A stretch of 15,029 nucleotides of DNA from an uncultured Acetobacteraceae bacterium (GCA_903839965.1 CAIMEK010000297.1:1-15029), one strand, 5' to 3'. Shown: positions 1 to 7,203, counted from the first letter of the stretch. Program-made: numbers and translations. The notes: a model not told the origin generated them from the letters alone.

Positions 1-23
1 GCAGGCTTGGGATATGGAAAGTT

Positions 24-40
24 GGGCCGGAGTTCGGCCC
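24..40. repeat. Short GC-rich hairpin at the left edge
   Basis: GGGCCG (24-29) and CGGCCC (35-40) form a perfect 6-bp stem around GAGTT. There is no T-tract on either side, so it is not a classical Rho-independent terminator. It lies in gene-free sequence and may be part of the same extragenic repeat region as the hairpins at 126-208. Function unknown. Confidence 0.4.
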
Positions 41-95
41 ATCGGGGCCAGCCATCCGTCCTGGGACGTGTCGGGAAATCCAACCAACTGACAAG

Positions 96-110
96 AAAGA
101 ATATTTCTTT
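96..110. repeat. AT-rich inverted repeat
   Basis: AAAGAA (96-101) and TTCTTT (105-110) are perfect inverted copies around TAT, inside an AT-rich patch of about 25 bases that contrasts with the GC-rich surroundings. It sits directly before the GC-rich palindromes at 126-208. It could be the AT-rich flank of an extragenic repeat unit or a protein-binding site. The sequence alone cannot decide. Confidence 0.35.
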
Positions 111-125
111 TATCTCCGCGCCTAT

Positions 126-208
126 GGGGCTCCGCCCCTGGACCCCGCCAAGGGCCGGGAGGCCCTTGGAACCCGGTCGTTTTGAGGGTCTTGGGGTCCA
201 CTGACCCC
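126..208. repeat. Nested GC-rich palindromic element (REP-like), possible terminator
   Basis: Three perfect hairpins occur in 83 bases: GGGGC/GCCCC (126-130, 134-138), CCAAGGGCC/GGCCCTTGG with loop GGGA (148-156, 161-169), and GGGGTC/GACCCC with loop CACT (193-198, 203-208). In addition TGGACCCC (139-146) is the exact complement of GGGGTCCA (193-200), so an alternative long stem can enclose the central hairpin. The 3' end lies 10 bases beyond the stop codon of the minus-strand DsbA-family gene, so it could stop or stabilise that transcript, but there is no T-tract. Mutually exclusive and nested palindromes in an intergenic gap are typical of repetitive extragenic elements in GC-rich alphaproteobacteria. 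Copy number cannot be seen in one window. Confidence 0.5.
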
Positions 209-217
209 TGGCCTTCC

Positions 218-886
218 CTACTCGACCGGCTGTGACCCGATCACCGACCAGGCCTTGGCGAAGGCTTCGGCCATGGCGTCGGCGGGCACGGCGCCGGTGA
301 ACAGCACGTAGCGGCCCATTACGAAGGCAGGCACGCCGTCCAGGCCGGCGTCGCGGGACGACTGGTCTTCGGCCAGCACCTCGGCGCGCCCGTCCGCGCC
401 CGCCAGCATGCCGATCACTTCCAGGGCGTCGAGCCCGGCCTCGCCGGCCAGCCTTGCCAGGATGTCGTGGTCGCCGATATCGAGGCCCTGGGTGAAATAG
501 CCGCTGAACAGCGCCTCCACCACCGCGTCCTGCACGTCGTGCTGCCCGGCCAGGCGGATCACCCGGTGGGCGTCGACGGTATTGGGTGTGCGGCGCATCA
601 GGTCGTGGCGGAACCGCAGGCCGACGCCCGCGCCGGCCTGGGCCACCCGTGTGTCGGCCTCTTCCGTGCTGGCGAGCGAGCCGAACTTCTGCAGCCGGTA
701 TTCCTGGCGGTCGACGCCGCCGGCCGGCATGTCGGGGTTGAGCTGGAACGGGTGCCAGGCGACGGCGAAGGTCAGGCCCTGCTTGGCCAGCACCGGCAGC
801 GCCCGCTCCAGGTGACGTTTGCCGATCCAGCACCACGGGCAGATCGCGTCGGAAATCACGTCGATGCGGGCCGGCGTGGTGGCCAT
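218..886 (-). CDS. DsbA-family oxidoreductase (FrnE-like), cytoplasmic
   Basis: A 222-residue protein of the DsbA family, FrnE-like subgroup: a thioredoxin fold with a helical insertion, thought to act as a thiol oxidoreductase or disulfide isomerase. The active-site motif C-P-W-C is at residues 16-19, followed by W-I-G-K. The family cis-proline region appears near the C-terminus as G-V-P-A-F. The typical FrnE segments around N-P-D-M-P and N-T-V-D-A-H-R are present. There is no signal peptide, so it probably acts in the cytoplasm. The ATG at 886 is chosen because AAGGAGCT (898-891) lies just upstream and the motif then falls at the usual distance from the N-terminus. The reading frame stays open far upstream, but that extension is arginine/proline-rich and antisense to the neighbouring gene. 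It is divergent from the SDR-like gene at 976. Physiological substrate unknown. Confidence 0.9.
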   Translation of the reverse strand: MATTPARIDVISDAICPWCWIGKRHLERALPVLAKQGLTFAVAWHPFQLNPDMPAGGVDRQEYRLQKFGSLASTEEADTRVAQAGAGVGLRFRHDLMRRTPNTVDAHRVIRLAGQHDVQDAVVEALFSGYFTQGLDIGDHDILARLAGEAGLDALEVIGMLAGADGRAEVLAEDQSSRDAGLDGVPAFVMGRYVLFTGAVPADAMAEAFAKAWSVIGSQPVE

Positions 887-975
887 CGGAAGCTCCTTTA
901 TGGGGTGCCGGGCGTTGCCTGGCAGGGCGGGTGGGGCAACATGTACACCCAAGCCGAACCCACCGGGAGAGAGCA
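887..975. promoter_or_regulatory. Divergent intergenic region with inverted repeat
   Basis: This 89-base gap must contain the start signals for both the DsbA-family gene (minus) and the SDR-like gene (plus). TGCCGGGC (906-913) and GCCTGGCA (917-924) form an 8-bp inverted repeat with one mismatch around GTT, a possible operator. Ribosome-binding sites are visible at both edges: AAGGAG on the minus side and GGGAGAG before the ATG at 976. I could not identify a convincing -35/-10 pair on either strand. Confidence 0.35.
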
Positions 976-1677
976 ATGGACGCACCACGCTATCGCACCG
1001 CCCTGATCGTGGGGGCCGGGCCGGGGCTGTCGGCCTCGCTGGCGCGTTTGTGCGCGCGCGCCGGCATGAACGTGGCGCTGGCCGCCCGCGACGCCGCCAA
1101 GCTGGCCCGGTTGTGCGCCGACACCCGCGCCACCGCGCATGCCTGCGATGCCCGCGATCCGGCGGCGGTGGCGGCGCTGTTCGCCGAGGTCGAGCGGCGC
1201 CACGGCGCGCCGGACATGGTGGTCTACAATGCGGCCGGCCGGGTGCGCGGGCCGGTGACCGAACTGGACCCGGCGGCGGTGCTCGCGGCGTTGGAGGTGT
1301 CCGCGTTCGGCGCCTTCCTGGTGGCGCAGCAGGCGGCGCGGCGGATGCTGCCGCAGGGGCGCGGCGCGATCGCGCTGACCGGGGCCACCGCGGGGGTGAA
1401 GGGCTTCGCCAACTCATCCTCCTTCGCGCTCGGCAAGTTCGCCCTGCGCGGGCTGGCGCAGTCGCTGGCGCGCGAGTTGTCGCCGAGCGGCATCCATGTG
1501 GCGCATTTCGTCATCGACGGCGGCATTCGCGCGGCCGGGCGGCCGGACCCCACGGAAGCGCCGGATTCCACGCTCGATCCCGACGCCATCGCCGAGACCT
1601 ACTGGCACGTGCTGCACCAGCACCGCAGCGCGTGGAGCTGGGAAGTGGAAGTGCGTCCCTGGGGTGAACGGTTTTAG
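976..1677 (+). CDS. SDR-fold protein lacking the catalytic Ser and Tyr
   Basis: A 233-residue short-chain dehydrogenase/reductase-fold protein. A glycine-rich cofactor loop, G-A-G-P-G-L-S-A-S, is at residues 13-21 and deviates from the usual TGxxxGxG. The structural N-A-A-G is at 85-88. The active site is atypical: the position of the catalytic Tyr in YxxxK is Phe150 (F-A-L-G-K, Lys154 retained), and the position 13 residues before it, normally Ser, is Ala137 in T-G-A-T-A-G. This matches the SDR subgroup in which Phe replaces the Tyr (the c10 subgroup as I recall it), so the subgroup is known but its reaction is not. The ATG at 976 is preferred because GGGAGAG precedes it; an in-frame ATG at 931 would add 15 unconserved residues. 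The DUF2000 gene follows 49 bases downstream on the same strand. Confidence 0.88.
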   Translation: MDAPRYRTALIVGAGPGLSASLARLCARAGMNVALAARDAAKLARLCADTRATAHACDARDPAAVAALFAEVERRHGAPDMVVYNAAGRVRGPVTELDPAAVLAALEVSAFGAFLVAQQAARRMLPQGRGAIALTGATAGVKGFANSSSFALGKFALRGLAQSLARELSPSGIHVAHFVIDGGIRAAGRPDPTEAPDSTLDPDAIAETYWHVLHQHRSAWSWEVEVRPWGERF

Positions 1678-1709
1678 CGGCGCGGACGGCTATGGTATGG
1701 GCGCGCCGC
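1677..1709 (+). repeat. Intercistronic hairpin between SDR-like and DUF2000 genes
   Basis: GCGGCGCG (1677-1684) pairs perfectly with CGCGCCGC (1702-1709) around a 17-base loop. The stem starts on the last base of the SDR stop codon and ends 3 bases before the AGGAG ribosome-binding site of the next gene. Without a T-tract it is more likely an mRNA-stabilising or attenuating stem than a terminator. Confidence 0.4.
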
Positions 1710-1726
1710 AACAGGAGCAGTCCCGC

Positions 1727-2137
1727 ATGGTGTTCGATACCAAGATCGCGATCCTGGTCCAGGAGGACCTCGCGGTTTGGCAGAAGCTCAACGTGACTGC
1801 TTTCCTGGCCTCCGGCATCGCCGGAGCGGCGCCGGCGGCGATGGGTGAACCCTACGAGGATGCCGCCGGCCATCAGTACGCCGCCATGCTGGGCGAGCCG
1901 GTGCTGGTGTTCGCCGCCCAGCCGCCGGTTCTGCTGCGCGCCTGGCGCATCGCCCTGGAACGCGGCCTGACCCGTGCCGCCTATGTGCGCGCCATGTTCT
2001 CCACCGGCCATGATCTGGCCAACCGCGCCGTGTTCAAGGCCGAAGCGACGGACGCCCCCGACCTGGTCGGCCTCGCGCTGCGCGGGCCGCGGAAGGAAGT
2101 GGACAAGGCCACCAAGGGCTGCGCGCTGCACCCTTAG
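1727..2137 (+). CDS. DUF2000 family protein
   Basis: A 136-residue protein that I recognise as a DUF2000 member. Family landmarks in order are K-I-A-I-L-V near residues 6-11, the W-Q-K-L-N-V-T-A-F-L-A-S-G block at 18-30, a G-x-x-Y-x-D segment, M-F-S-T-G-H-D-x-x-N-R at 90-100, L-V-G-L-A-L at 113-118 and V-D-K-x-x-K-G near the C-terminus. As far as I recall, structural classification places the family near the peptidyl-tRNA hydrolase II fold, but no activity is established. The ATG at 1727 is chosen because AGGAG (1713-1717) lies at good distance and the conserved block begins immediately; ATG 1697 is an in-frame alternative. It lies downstream of the SDR-like gene, possibly co-transcribed, and converges with the minus-strand gene that stops 13 bases further on. 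Confidence 0.85.
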   Translation: MVFDTKIAILVQEDLAVWQKLNVTAFLASGIAGAAPAAMGEPYEDAAGHQYAAMLGEPVLVFAAQPPVLLRAWRIALERGLTRAAYVRAMFSTGHDLANRAVFKAEATDAPDLVGLALRGPRKEVDKATKGCALHP

Positions 2138-2150
2138 TTTGTTGCGTCTA

Positions 2151-3659
2151 CTATGGCTTACGGTTGTTCGGCCGCTTGGTTTTCGGTTCGTCGGGCGCCA
2201 TGAGCGCGCCCAGGTCGGTGCCGTTCACCCGGGTCTGGCCGTCGGCGTAGGTGACCTTCCATACGACGGTGTCGCCCTTCTGCTCGCCGATGCCCTTGAG
2301 GAAAATCAGCACCGGCGCCGCGCTGCGCAACTCGGGCACCGTGCCGGCGCTGCGGATCAGCCGGTCCAGGCCGGTGGCAACGATTTCAGCGCTGCCCTCG
2401 AATTCGTCCGCGGCGAGGATCGTCACCGTCCCGGTGCCCTTCAGCGCGGCGGCGCCGAGGTCCAGCACCACGTCGTCCAGTCCGGCCTTCAGCGGACCCT
2501 TGCCGATCAGGGCCATCAGGTCGCCCAGCAGCGATTCCGGGTTGTCCGAGTCGATGGCGCGCAGCAGCAGGTCCATCAGGTCGCTGGCCGGCACGCCGGC
2601 GATGCTCGGGGTGAGCGAAAGGCGCCGCGGCAGGTAGTCGCGCAGCGGCCCCTTGATGAGCGGCGAGTCGAGGTTGTCCATGGACAACCGCAGCGATGCA
2701 TCGAGCATGCCGTCGGTCGCCGCGGCCCGGACGGCGATGCCGAAGCTGCCAAGGGTTCCGCTCACGCCCGCGGCATTCAGCGCGAGCTTGTCCACCGTGG
2801 TCTCGGTCTGCATGCCGCCCGCCAGGTCGCGCACTGCGTGCACCAGGCTGCGCAGCAGGGCCCGGTCCCCCGGCGCGACGGAATCCGGGGGGCTGCCCGA
2901 GCCGGCAGCCAGGATCGCCGCGGGCAGCAGGCCGCTGATGCTGCGCACCACGGCGCCGAGTTGGTCGAAGGCGACGCCTTCCGCCCGCCAGTTGCTGTGC
3001 ATCGCCGCGGCGGTCACGGTGACCTGGCCGGGGCCGGCCGGCACCTCGGCGGTGAGGTTGAGGTTCTCGCCCTGTCCGCTGCCGCTCACCGTCACCCGCC
3101 CGTCGCCGGCGGGCATCCACCCGCCATGCCAGCTGTAGCGGTCGAGCAGGGTGGTTTGCGTCGCCTTGTCGGTCTTGGTGAACGAGCCGTAGGCGCGCAG
3201 CGTGGCGTCGAAGTTGGAGGCGGTGGCCAGGCTGGGGTCGAACAGGCCGCGGACTTCCTGCCCGGCTATTTCCATCGTCCAGCTCACCGGCTTGCCGTCC
3301 GGGCTTGCTGCGCGATCCACCTTCAGCGGGCTGGGCAGCTTCAGCGATTCGATTGTCCAGCGGCCGCCGTCCAGCGGCTTCACCATTGCGGTCACCGGCT
3401 CGCCGGTGATCTGCCAGCCCTTGGCCCCGGCCGGCCCGGCCACCGGGAGCTCGAAGCGGAAGGCCTCTCCCGCCGGGCTGACCCGCACGGCGTGGCTGCC
3501 GAAATCGACCGAGGGGCCGGCCAGATCGGCAATCCAGGCCCGGATCTGTTGCTGCAGGGCCTGGGCGGCCTCGGTGGTGGCATCGGCGTGGGCCGGCCCG
3601 GCGGCGATCAGCGGGGCAACGACCAACAGGGGGAAGGCAAATCGGCTGGCGCGCGACAT
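2151..3659 (-). CDS. Exported protein of unknown function (DUF2125-like)
   Basis: A 502-residue protein starting with a clear Sec signal peptide: basic M-S-R-A-S-R, a hydrophobic core, and a predicted signal peptidase I site after A-H-A at residue 25. The mature part alternates short beta-rich segments (such as V-T-V-S-G-S-G and G-T-G-T-V-T-I-L) with amphipathic helices, and has no obvious catalytic motif, cysteine pair or transmembrane helix. The pattern resembles alphaproteobacterial DUF2125-type or AsmA-like periplasmic proteins, but I cannot confirm the family by eye. It starts 73 bases after the PaaE-type gene on the same strand, so it may be a read-through member of that operon or have its own promoter. 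No strong Shine-Dalgarno is visible before the ATG. The C-terminus is a charged tail rich in Lys and Arg. Confidence 0.75.
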   Translation of the reverse strand: MSRASRFAFPLLVVAPLIAAGPAHADATTEAAQALQQQIRAWIADLAGPSVDFGSHAVRVSPAGEAFRFELPVAGPAGAKGWQITGEPVTAMVKPLDGGRWTIESLKLPSPLKVDRAASPDGKPVSWTMEIAGQEVRGLFDPSLATASNFDATLRAYGSFTKTDKATQTTLLDRYSWHGGWMPAGDGRVTVSGSGQGENLNLTAEVPAGPGQVTVTAAAMHSNWRAEGVAFDQLGAVVRSISGLLPAAILAAGSGSPPDSVAPGDRALLRSLVHAVRDLAGGMQTETTVDKLALNAAGVSGTLGSFGIAVRAAATDGMLDASLRLSMDNLDSPLIKGPLRDYLPRRLSLTPSIAGVPASDLMDLLLRAIDSDNPESLLGDLMALIGKGPLKAGLDDVVLDLGAAALKGTGTVTILAADEFEGSAEIVATGLDRLIRSAGTVPELRSAAPVLIFLKGIGEQKGDTVVWKVTYADGQTRVNGTDLGALMAPDEPKTKRPNNRKP

Positions 3660-3732
3660 GTCAGCGGGTTCCCGTCCGGGTGAATGCCCAGACTACAGCC
3701 CAAATCGGGGTAAGCGCATCGGAAAAGGCGTA

Positions 3733-4806
3733 TCAGACGTGATCATAATCCACCGCGACATGCGCCGATTTCGGGTAGGACTGGCAGGTCAGCACGAACC
3801 CGGCCTCGGTCTCCCACGGCTCCAGGGCGAAATTCTGCGCCATCGTCACCTCGCCCTCGAGCAGGCGAGCGCGGCAGGTGCCGCACATGCCGCCGCGGCA
3901 CGACCAGGGCAGCACCAGGCCGGCGCACTCGCCGGCGTCCAGGATAGCCTCGCCTGCCGCCATCGGCACCGTGCTGGTCTTGCCGTCGTAGGTGAGGGTG
4001 GCGGTGGCGAAGGCCGGCGCGTCGGCCGCCGGCCTCGGTACGCGCGGCGCCGGCGCGCCGGCGATGGCGAAGCGCTCGACGTCGATGCGCGCGGGCGGCA
4101 CGCCGAGTTCGGCCAGCGTGGCACTGGCCGCCTCGATCAGCCCGGCGGGGCCGCAGATGAAGGCGTGGTCGATCCGCTCCGGCGCCACGTTGGCCGCCAG
4201 CAGGCGGCGCAGCTTCGCCGCGTCGAGCCGTCCGCCGAGCGCCGGCACGTCCCGCGGCTCGCGCGACAGCACGTGCAGCACGGTCAGGCGGTCGAGGAAG
4301 CGGTCCTTCAGCTCCTCCAGCGCGGTGCGGAACATGATCGAGCCGGCATCGCGGTTGCCGTAGAGCAGCACGAACCGGCTGGCGGGCTGGCGGGCCAGCA
4401 CGCTGCGCAGAATGGACAGCACCGGCGTGATCCCCGAGCCGGCGGCGATGCCGACATGCACGCACCCCGGCCGCGCCGCGCAGGCGGCCCCGAAGCGCCC
4501 TTCCGGCGGCATCACGTCCACCATGTCGCCCGGCCGCAACGCGGTGTTCGCCCAGGTGGAGAACCGCCCGTCGGCCACCTGCTTGACGGCCACGCGCAAC
4601 GCGCTCTCGTCCAGGCCGGTGCAGATCGAATAGCAGCGCCGCACCTCAGCCCCATCGAGGGTCGCGCGCAGTGTCAGGTACTGGCCGGGCGTGAAGGCGA
4701 AGCGCTCGCGCAGCGCCTCGGGCACCGCGAAGGCAATCGACACCGCTGCGGCGCTCTCGCGGCGGAGTTCGGCGACGCGCAGGCGGTGGAACGGTTCGGT
4801 CGCCAT
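3733..4806 (-). CDS. paaE: PaaE-type phenylacetyl-CoA epoxidase reductase subunit
   Basis: A 357-residue reductase with the PaaE domain order: FAD-binding barrel, NAD(P)-binding domain, then a plant-type [2Fe-2S] ferredoxin domain. The FAD motif R-C-Y-S is at 57-60, the pyridine-nucleotide loop G-S-G-I-T-P at 123-128, and C-G-P at 218-220. The cluster cysteines are Cys303, Cys308, Cys311 and Cys341. The N-terminal F-H-R-L-R-V and the C-terminal V-D-Y-D are characteristic of PaaE. In the known pathway PaaE passes NADPH electrons to the PaaABC oxygenase that epoxidises phenylacetyl-CoA. No paaA, paaB, paaC or paaD is in this window, so its partner is elsewhere or it serves another oxygenase. 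The ATG at 4806 is chosen by family alignment; GTG 4833, with a purine-rich stretch upstream, is an alternative. It follows ipdC by 34 bases. Confidence 0.88.
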   Translation of the reverse strand: MATEPFHRLRVAELRRESAAAVSIAFAVPEALRERFAFTPGQYLTLRATLDGAEVRRCYSICTGLDESALRVAVKQVADGRFSTWANTALRPGDMVDVMPPEGRFGAACAARPGCVHVGIAAGSGITPVLSILRSVLARQPASRFVLLYGNRDAGSIMFRTALEELKDRFLDRLTVLHVLSREPRDVPALGGRLDAAKLRRLLAANVAPERIDHAFICGPAGLIEAASATLAELGVPPARIDVERFAIAGAPAPRVPRPAADAPAFATATLTYDGKTSTVPMAAGEAILDAGECAGLVLPWSCRGGMCGTCRARLLEGEVTMAQNFALEPWETEAGFVLTCQSYPKSAHVAVDYDHV

Positions 4807-4840
4807 CGTCAGCGGCACTTGAACACCCGGCACCGCCCGC

Positions 4841-6466
4841 TCAGCCCCTCTCCCGGGCCGCCTTGAAGCCGGCGACGAACCGGGCGAGCGTGTCCGACGT
4901 CGAACCGCGCTGCAGCATCACTTCGATCAACTGGAACCGGCCGTGGCTTGCCACCGCCCGCTCCAGCGCCGCGGCGAGTTCGCGCCGGCTGTGCACGCGC
5001 ACGCCTTCCCCGCCCAGCGGCCCCGCCAGCTCGGCGAACCGCCAATCGGACAAATCGTTGAATCGGCTCTCGGGTTGGAACACCCGCAGCATTTCCCAGC
5101 TCGCATTGTTGAACACCACGACGATCGGGTCCCAGCCGTAGCGCCGGCAGTTGCCGAGCTCGAAGCCGGTCATCTGGAAGGCGCCGTCGCCGACCAGGAT
5201 CAGCGGACGCTGTCCGGTGGCGACGCAGCCGCCCAGCCCGGCCGGCACGCCGAACCCCATGCCGGCATAATAGCCCGGCGCCACCAGCGGCGCGTTGCCG
5301 ATCTCCATGGCGGTGAACAGGCAGTCGCCCATGTCGGCGGCGATCGGCATCGGGCCGTGGCGGGCGAACAGGTCGTTCACCGCGGCGGCCACGTCCGAGG
5401 GCTGCAGCGCCGTATCGTCCGCCACCAGGGTGCTGACGGGCCGCGCGGGCGGCGACGGCCCGGCCGCTCCCGGCGCCGGCGCGCGCGCCAGCAGCGCATC
5501 CACCAGGTCGTCGAGCGGAATGGCGGGAAAGTGGTGGTAGCCGACCCGAACCTCGCGGTCGATCGCCAGCATGGCGCGCCGCATGTCGATCTTCTGCTCC
5601 GAGACCGCGAAGTTGGTGTCCGACAGGATCACGCCGAGCAGCAGCAGCCCGTCCGACTGCTCGACCAGCTCGGTGATCGCGCGTTCGCCGGCCGCGCCCA
5701 GGTAGGTGCCGCGCACCACGTCGGGATGCGCGTTCAGCAGGCCGCGACCCATGAAGGTGGTGACCACCGGCAGGCCGAGTGCGCGGGCCAGCGCGGCGGC
5801 GCGGTCCTCCACGCCGTAGCGCCGGGTTTCCACATCGACCATCAGCACCGGGCGCTCGGCGGCGTGCAGGCGGGCGATGATTTCGTCGGCGCATTCGGCC
5901 AGCGCGCCGGGGTCGGCGGGGCGGCGGGGCAGCACGTCCACCTGGCCGACCTCCACGCCCACCAGGTCGCGCGGCAGTTCGATGTAGACCGGCAGGGAAA
6001 ACTCCTGCGCGCTGCGCAGCACGCGGGCGATCTCGCCGGCGGCGCGGTCCGGGTCGTCGAGGATGGCCTGGTCGCAGGTGATCTCGCGGAACACGCGCGA
6101 CTGGGTGTCGAGCGCGCGCGACATGTGGTGCAGTTGCCAGCCGGCGGCGCCCTCGGCCACGCCGGGCGCGCCGGAGATCACCACCACCGGCGAGCGCTCG
6201 GCGAAGGCGCCGGCGATCGGGTTCACCAGGTTGAACGCACCGGCGCCCCAGGTGACCACGGCCACCGAAATCGAGCCGTGGAACCGGGCCGCCGCGTCGG
6301 CGGCGAAGCCCACCGCCGGTTCGTGGCTGAGCGTGTAGAACGGCAGCGTGCCGCTCTCCTCGATCACCTTGAAGAACGGCAGCACGAAGTCGCCGGGGAT
6401 GCCGAAGATCTCGCGGGCGCCGTGCGCGCTGAGCGCGTCGAGCAAGGCGTGTCCGAGCGTCGGCAT
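4841..6466 (-). CDS. ipdC: Phenylpyruvate/indolepyruvate decarboxylase (Azospirillum type)
   Basis: A 541-residue thiamine-diphosphate enzyme very like the Azospirillum brasilense enzyme named IpdC and characterised as a phenylpyruvate decarboxylase. It should convert phenylpyruvate or indole-3-pyruvate to the arylacetaldehyde plus CO2. The N-terminal domain has G-I-P-G-D-F (22-27), the activating Glu49 in H-E-P-A-V-G-F-A-A-D and the H-H pair at 113-114. The C-terminal domain has the Mg/ThDP motif G-D-G (426-428) running to N-N (453-454), and the Q-P-E-S-x-F-N-D-L-x-D-W-R-F block shared with the Azospirillum protein. Length is normal and all catalytic landmarks are intact. The ATG at 6466 has GGGGGAG upstream; the gene begins only 11 bases after the livF-type stop, so it is firmly inside the transporter operon. 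In Azospirillum this activity is tied to indole-3-acetate and phenylacetate formation. Confidence 0.9.
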   Translation of the reverse strand: MPTLGHALLDALSAHGAREIFGIPGDFVLPFFKVIEESGTLPFYTLSHEPAVGFAADAAARFHGSISVAVVTWGAGAFNLVNPIAGAFAERSPVVVISGAPGVAEGAAGWQLHHMSRALDTQSRVFREITCDQAILDDPDRAAGEIARVLRSAQEFSLPVYIELPRDLVGVEVGQVDVLPRRPADPGALAECADEIIARLHAAERPVLMVDVETRRYGVEDRAAALARALGLPVVTTFMGRGLLNAHPDVVRGTYLGAAGERAITELVEQSDGLLLLGVILSDTNFAVSEQKIDMRRAMLAIDREVRVGYHHFPAIPLDDLVDALLARAPAPGAAGPSPPARPVSTLVADDTALQPSDVAAAVNDLFARHGPMPIAADMGDCLFTAMEIGNAPLVAPGYYAGMGFGVPAGLGGCVATGQRPLILVGDGAFQMTGFELGNCRRYGWDPIVVVFNNASWEMLRVFQPESRFNDLSDWRFAELAGPLGGEGVRVHSRRELAAALERAVASHGRFQLIEVMLQRGSTSDTLARFVAGFKAARERG

Positions 6467-6477
6467 GGCGGCTCCCC

Positions 6478-7203
6478 CTATTCGGTCCCGTGTCCCAGAT
6501 AGAGTTCGACGATGCGCGGGTTGCTGGCCAGCTCCGCGCTCGGCCCCTCCAGCGTGATGCGCCCGGTTTCGAGCACAAAACCGTTCTCCGAAACCTGCAA
6601 CGCCGCGCGCGCATTCTGCTCGACCAACAGGATCGCCACCCCGGTGCTGCGCAGCTCGGTGATGGTGCGGAAGATGTCGCGCACCACCAGCGGCGCCAGG
6701 CCCAGGCTCGGCTCGTCCAGCATCAGCAGGGCCGGTCGCGCCATCAGCGCCCGCCCCATCGCCAGCATCTGCCGCTCGCCGCCCGACAGCGTGCCGGCCT
6801 GCTGGCGCCGCCGTTCGGCCAGCCGCGGAAACAACGTCCAGACGCCTTCCAGCGCCAGGCTGGCGGCATGGCGTCCTTCATGGCGATGGCGGAAGGCGCC
6901 AAGCCGCAGGTTGTCCTCCACGCTCATGCTGGCGAACAGTTCGCGGCGTTCCGGCACCAGCGACATGCCGCCCTGCACGCGCGCCGCCACCCCGGTGCCG
7001 CGCAGATCGTGCCCGTCGAAGCGGATGCGGCCCTGCGACGGCACCACGCCCATCACCGCGTTCAGCAGCGTCGACTTGCCCGCTCCGTTCGGCCCGATCA
7101 CTGTCGTGATGCTGCCTGCCGTCACACTGAGCGAAACCCCGGTGACGGCGGGAATGCCGCCATAGGCCACCGAGACGTCGTCCAATTGCAGAACGGGGGT
7201 CAC
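6478..7203 (-). CDS. livF: LivF-type ABC transporter ATPase
   Basis: A 241-residue ATP-binding subunit of a branched-chain-type (HAAT) importer. Walker A is G-P-N-G-A-G-K-S-T (37-45), the ABC signature is L-S-G-G-E (139-143) and Walker B ends in M-L-D-E-P (161-165). The switch position reads V-E-Q-N, with Gln where most ABC ATPases have His, as is usual for LivF. The C-terminal I-V-E-L-Y-L-G-H is also typical. The start is taken as GTG at 7203, whose GTGA overlaps the stop codon of the upstream permease-ATPase fusion by four bases, indicating translational coupling. The frame remains open upstream to 7464, but that part is a shadow of the neighbouring gene. It pairs with the ATPase half of the fusion to power the two permeases. 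Confidence 0.93.
   Translation of the reverse strand: MTPVLQLDDVSVAYGGIPAVTGVSLSVTAGSITTVIGPNGAGKSTLLNAVMGVVPSQGRIRFDGHDLRGTGVAARVQGGMSLVPERRELFASMSVEDNLRLGAFRHRHEGRHAASLALEGVWTLFPRLAERRRQQAGTLSGGERQMLAMGRALMARPALLMLDEPSLGLAPLVVRDIFRTITELRSTGVAILLVEQNARAALQVSENGFVLETGRITLEGPSAELASNPRIVELYLGHGTE

Noticed and set aside
7..204. 65-codon open frame on the plus strand
   Set aside because: It runs through the palindromic element, has no ribosome-binding site and its translation reads as low-complexity products of the hairpins.
193..208. Rho-independent terminator for the DsbA-family gene
   Set aside because: The stem is present but no T-tract follows on the minus strand, so it is recorded only as part of the palindromic element.
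887..1417. Upstream extension of the DsbA-family gene to 1417
   Set aside because: The added 177 residues are arginine/proline-rich and antisense to the SDR-like gene; the ATG at 886 has a good SD and family-consistent N-terminus.
1974..3683. Plus-strand open frame across the exported-protein gene
   Set aside because: Antisense shadow with biased composition and no conserved motifs; the minus frame has a signal peptide and normal composition.
4943..6502. Long open frame antisense to ipdC
   Set aside because: It is 519 codons long but composed of His/Arg/Gln/Gly-rich sequence typical of the opposite strand of GC-rich genes; ipdC is unmistakable.
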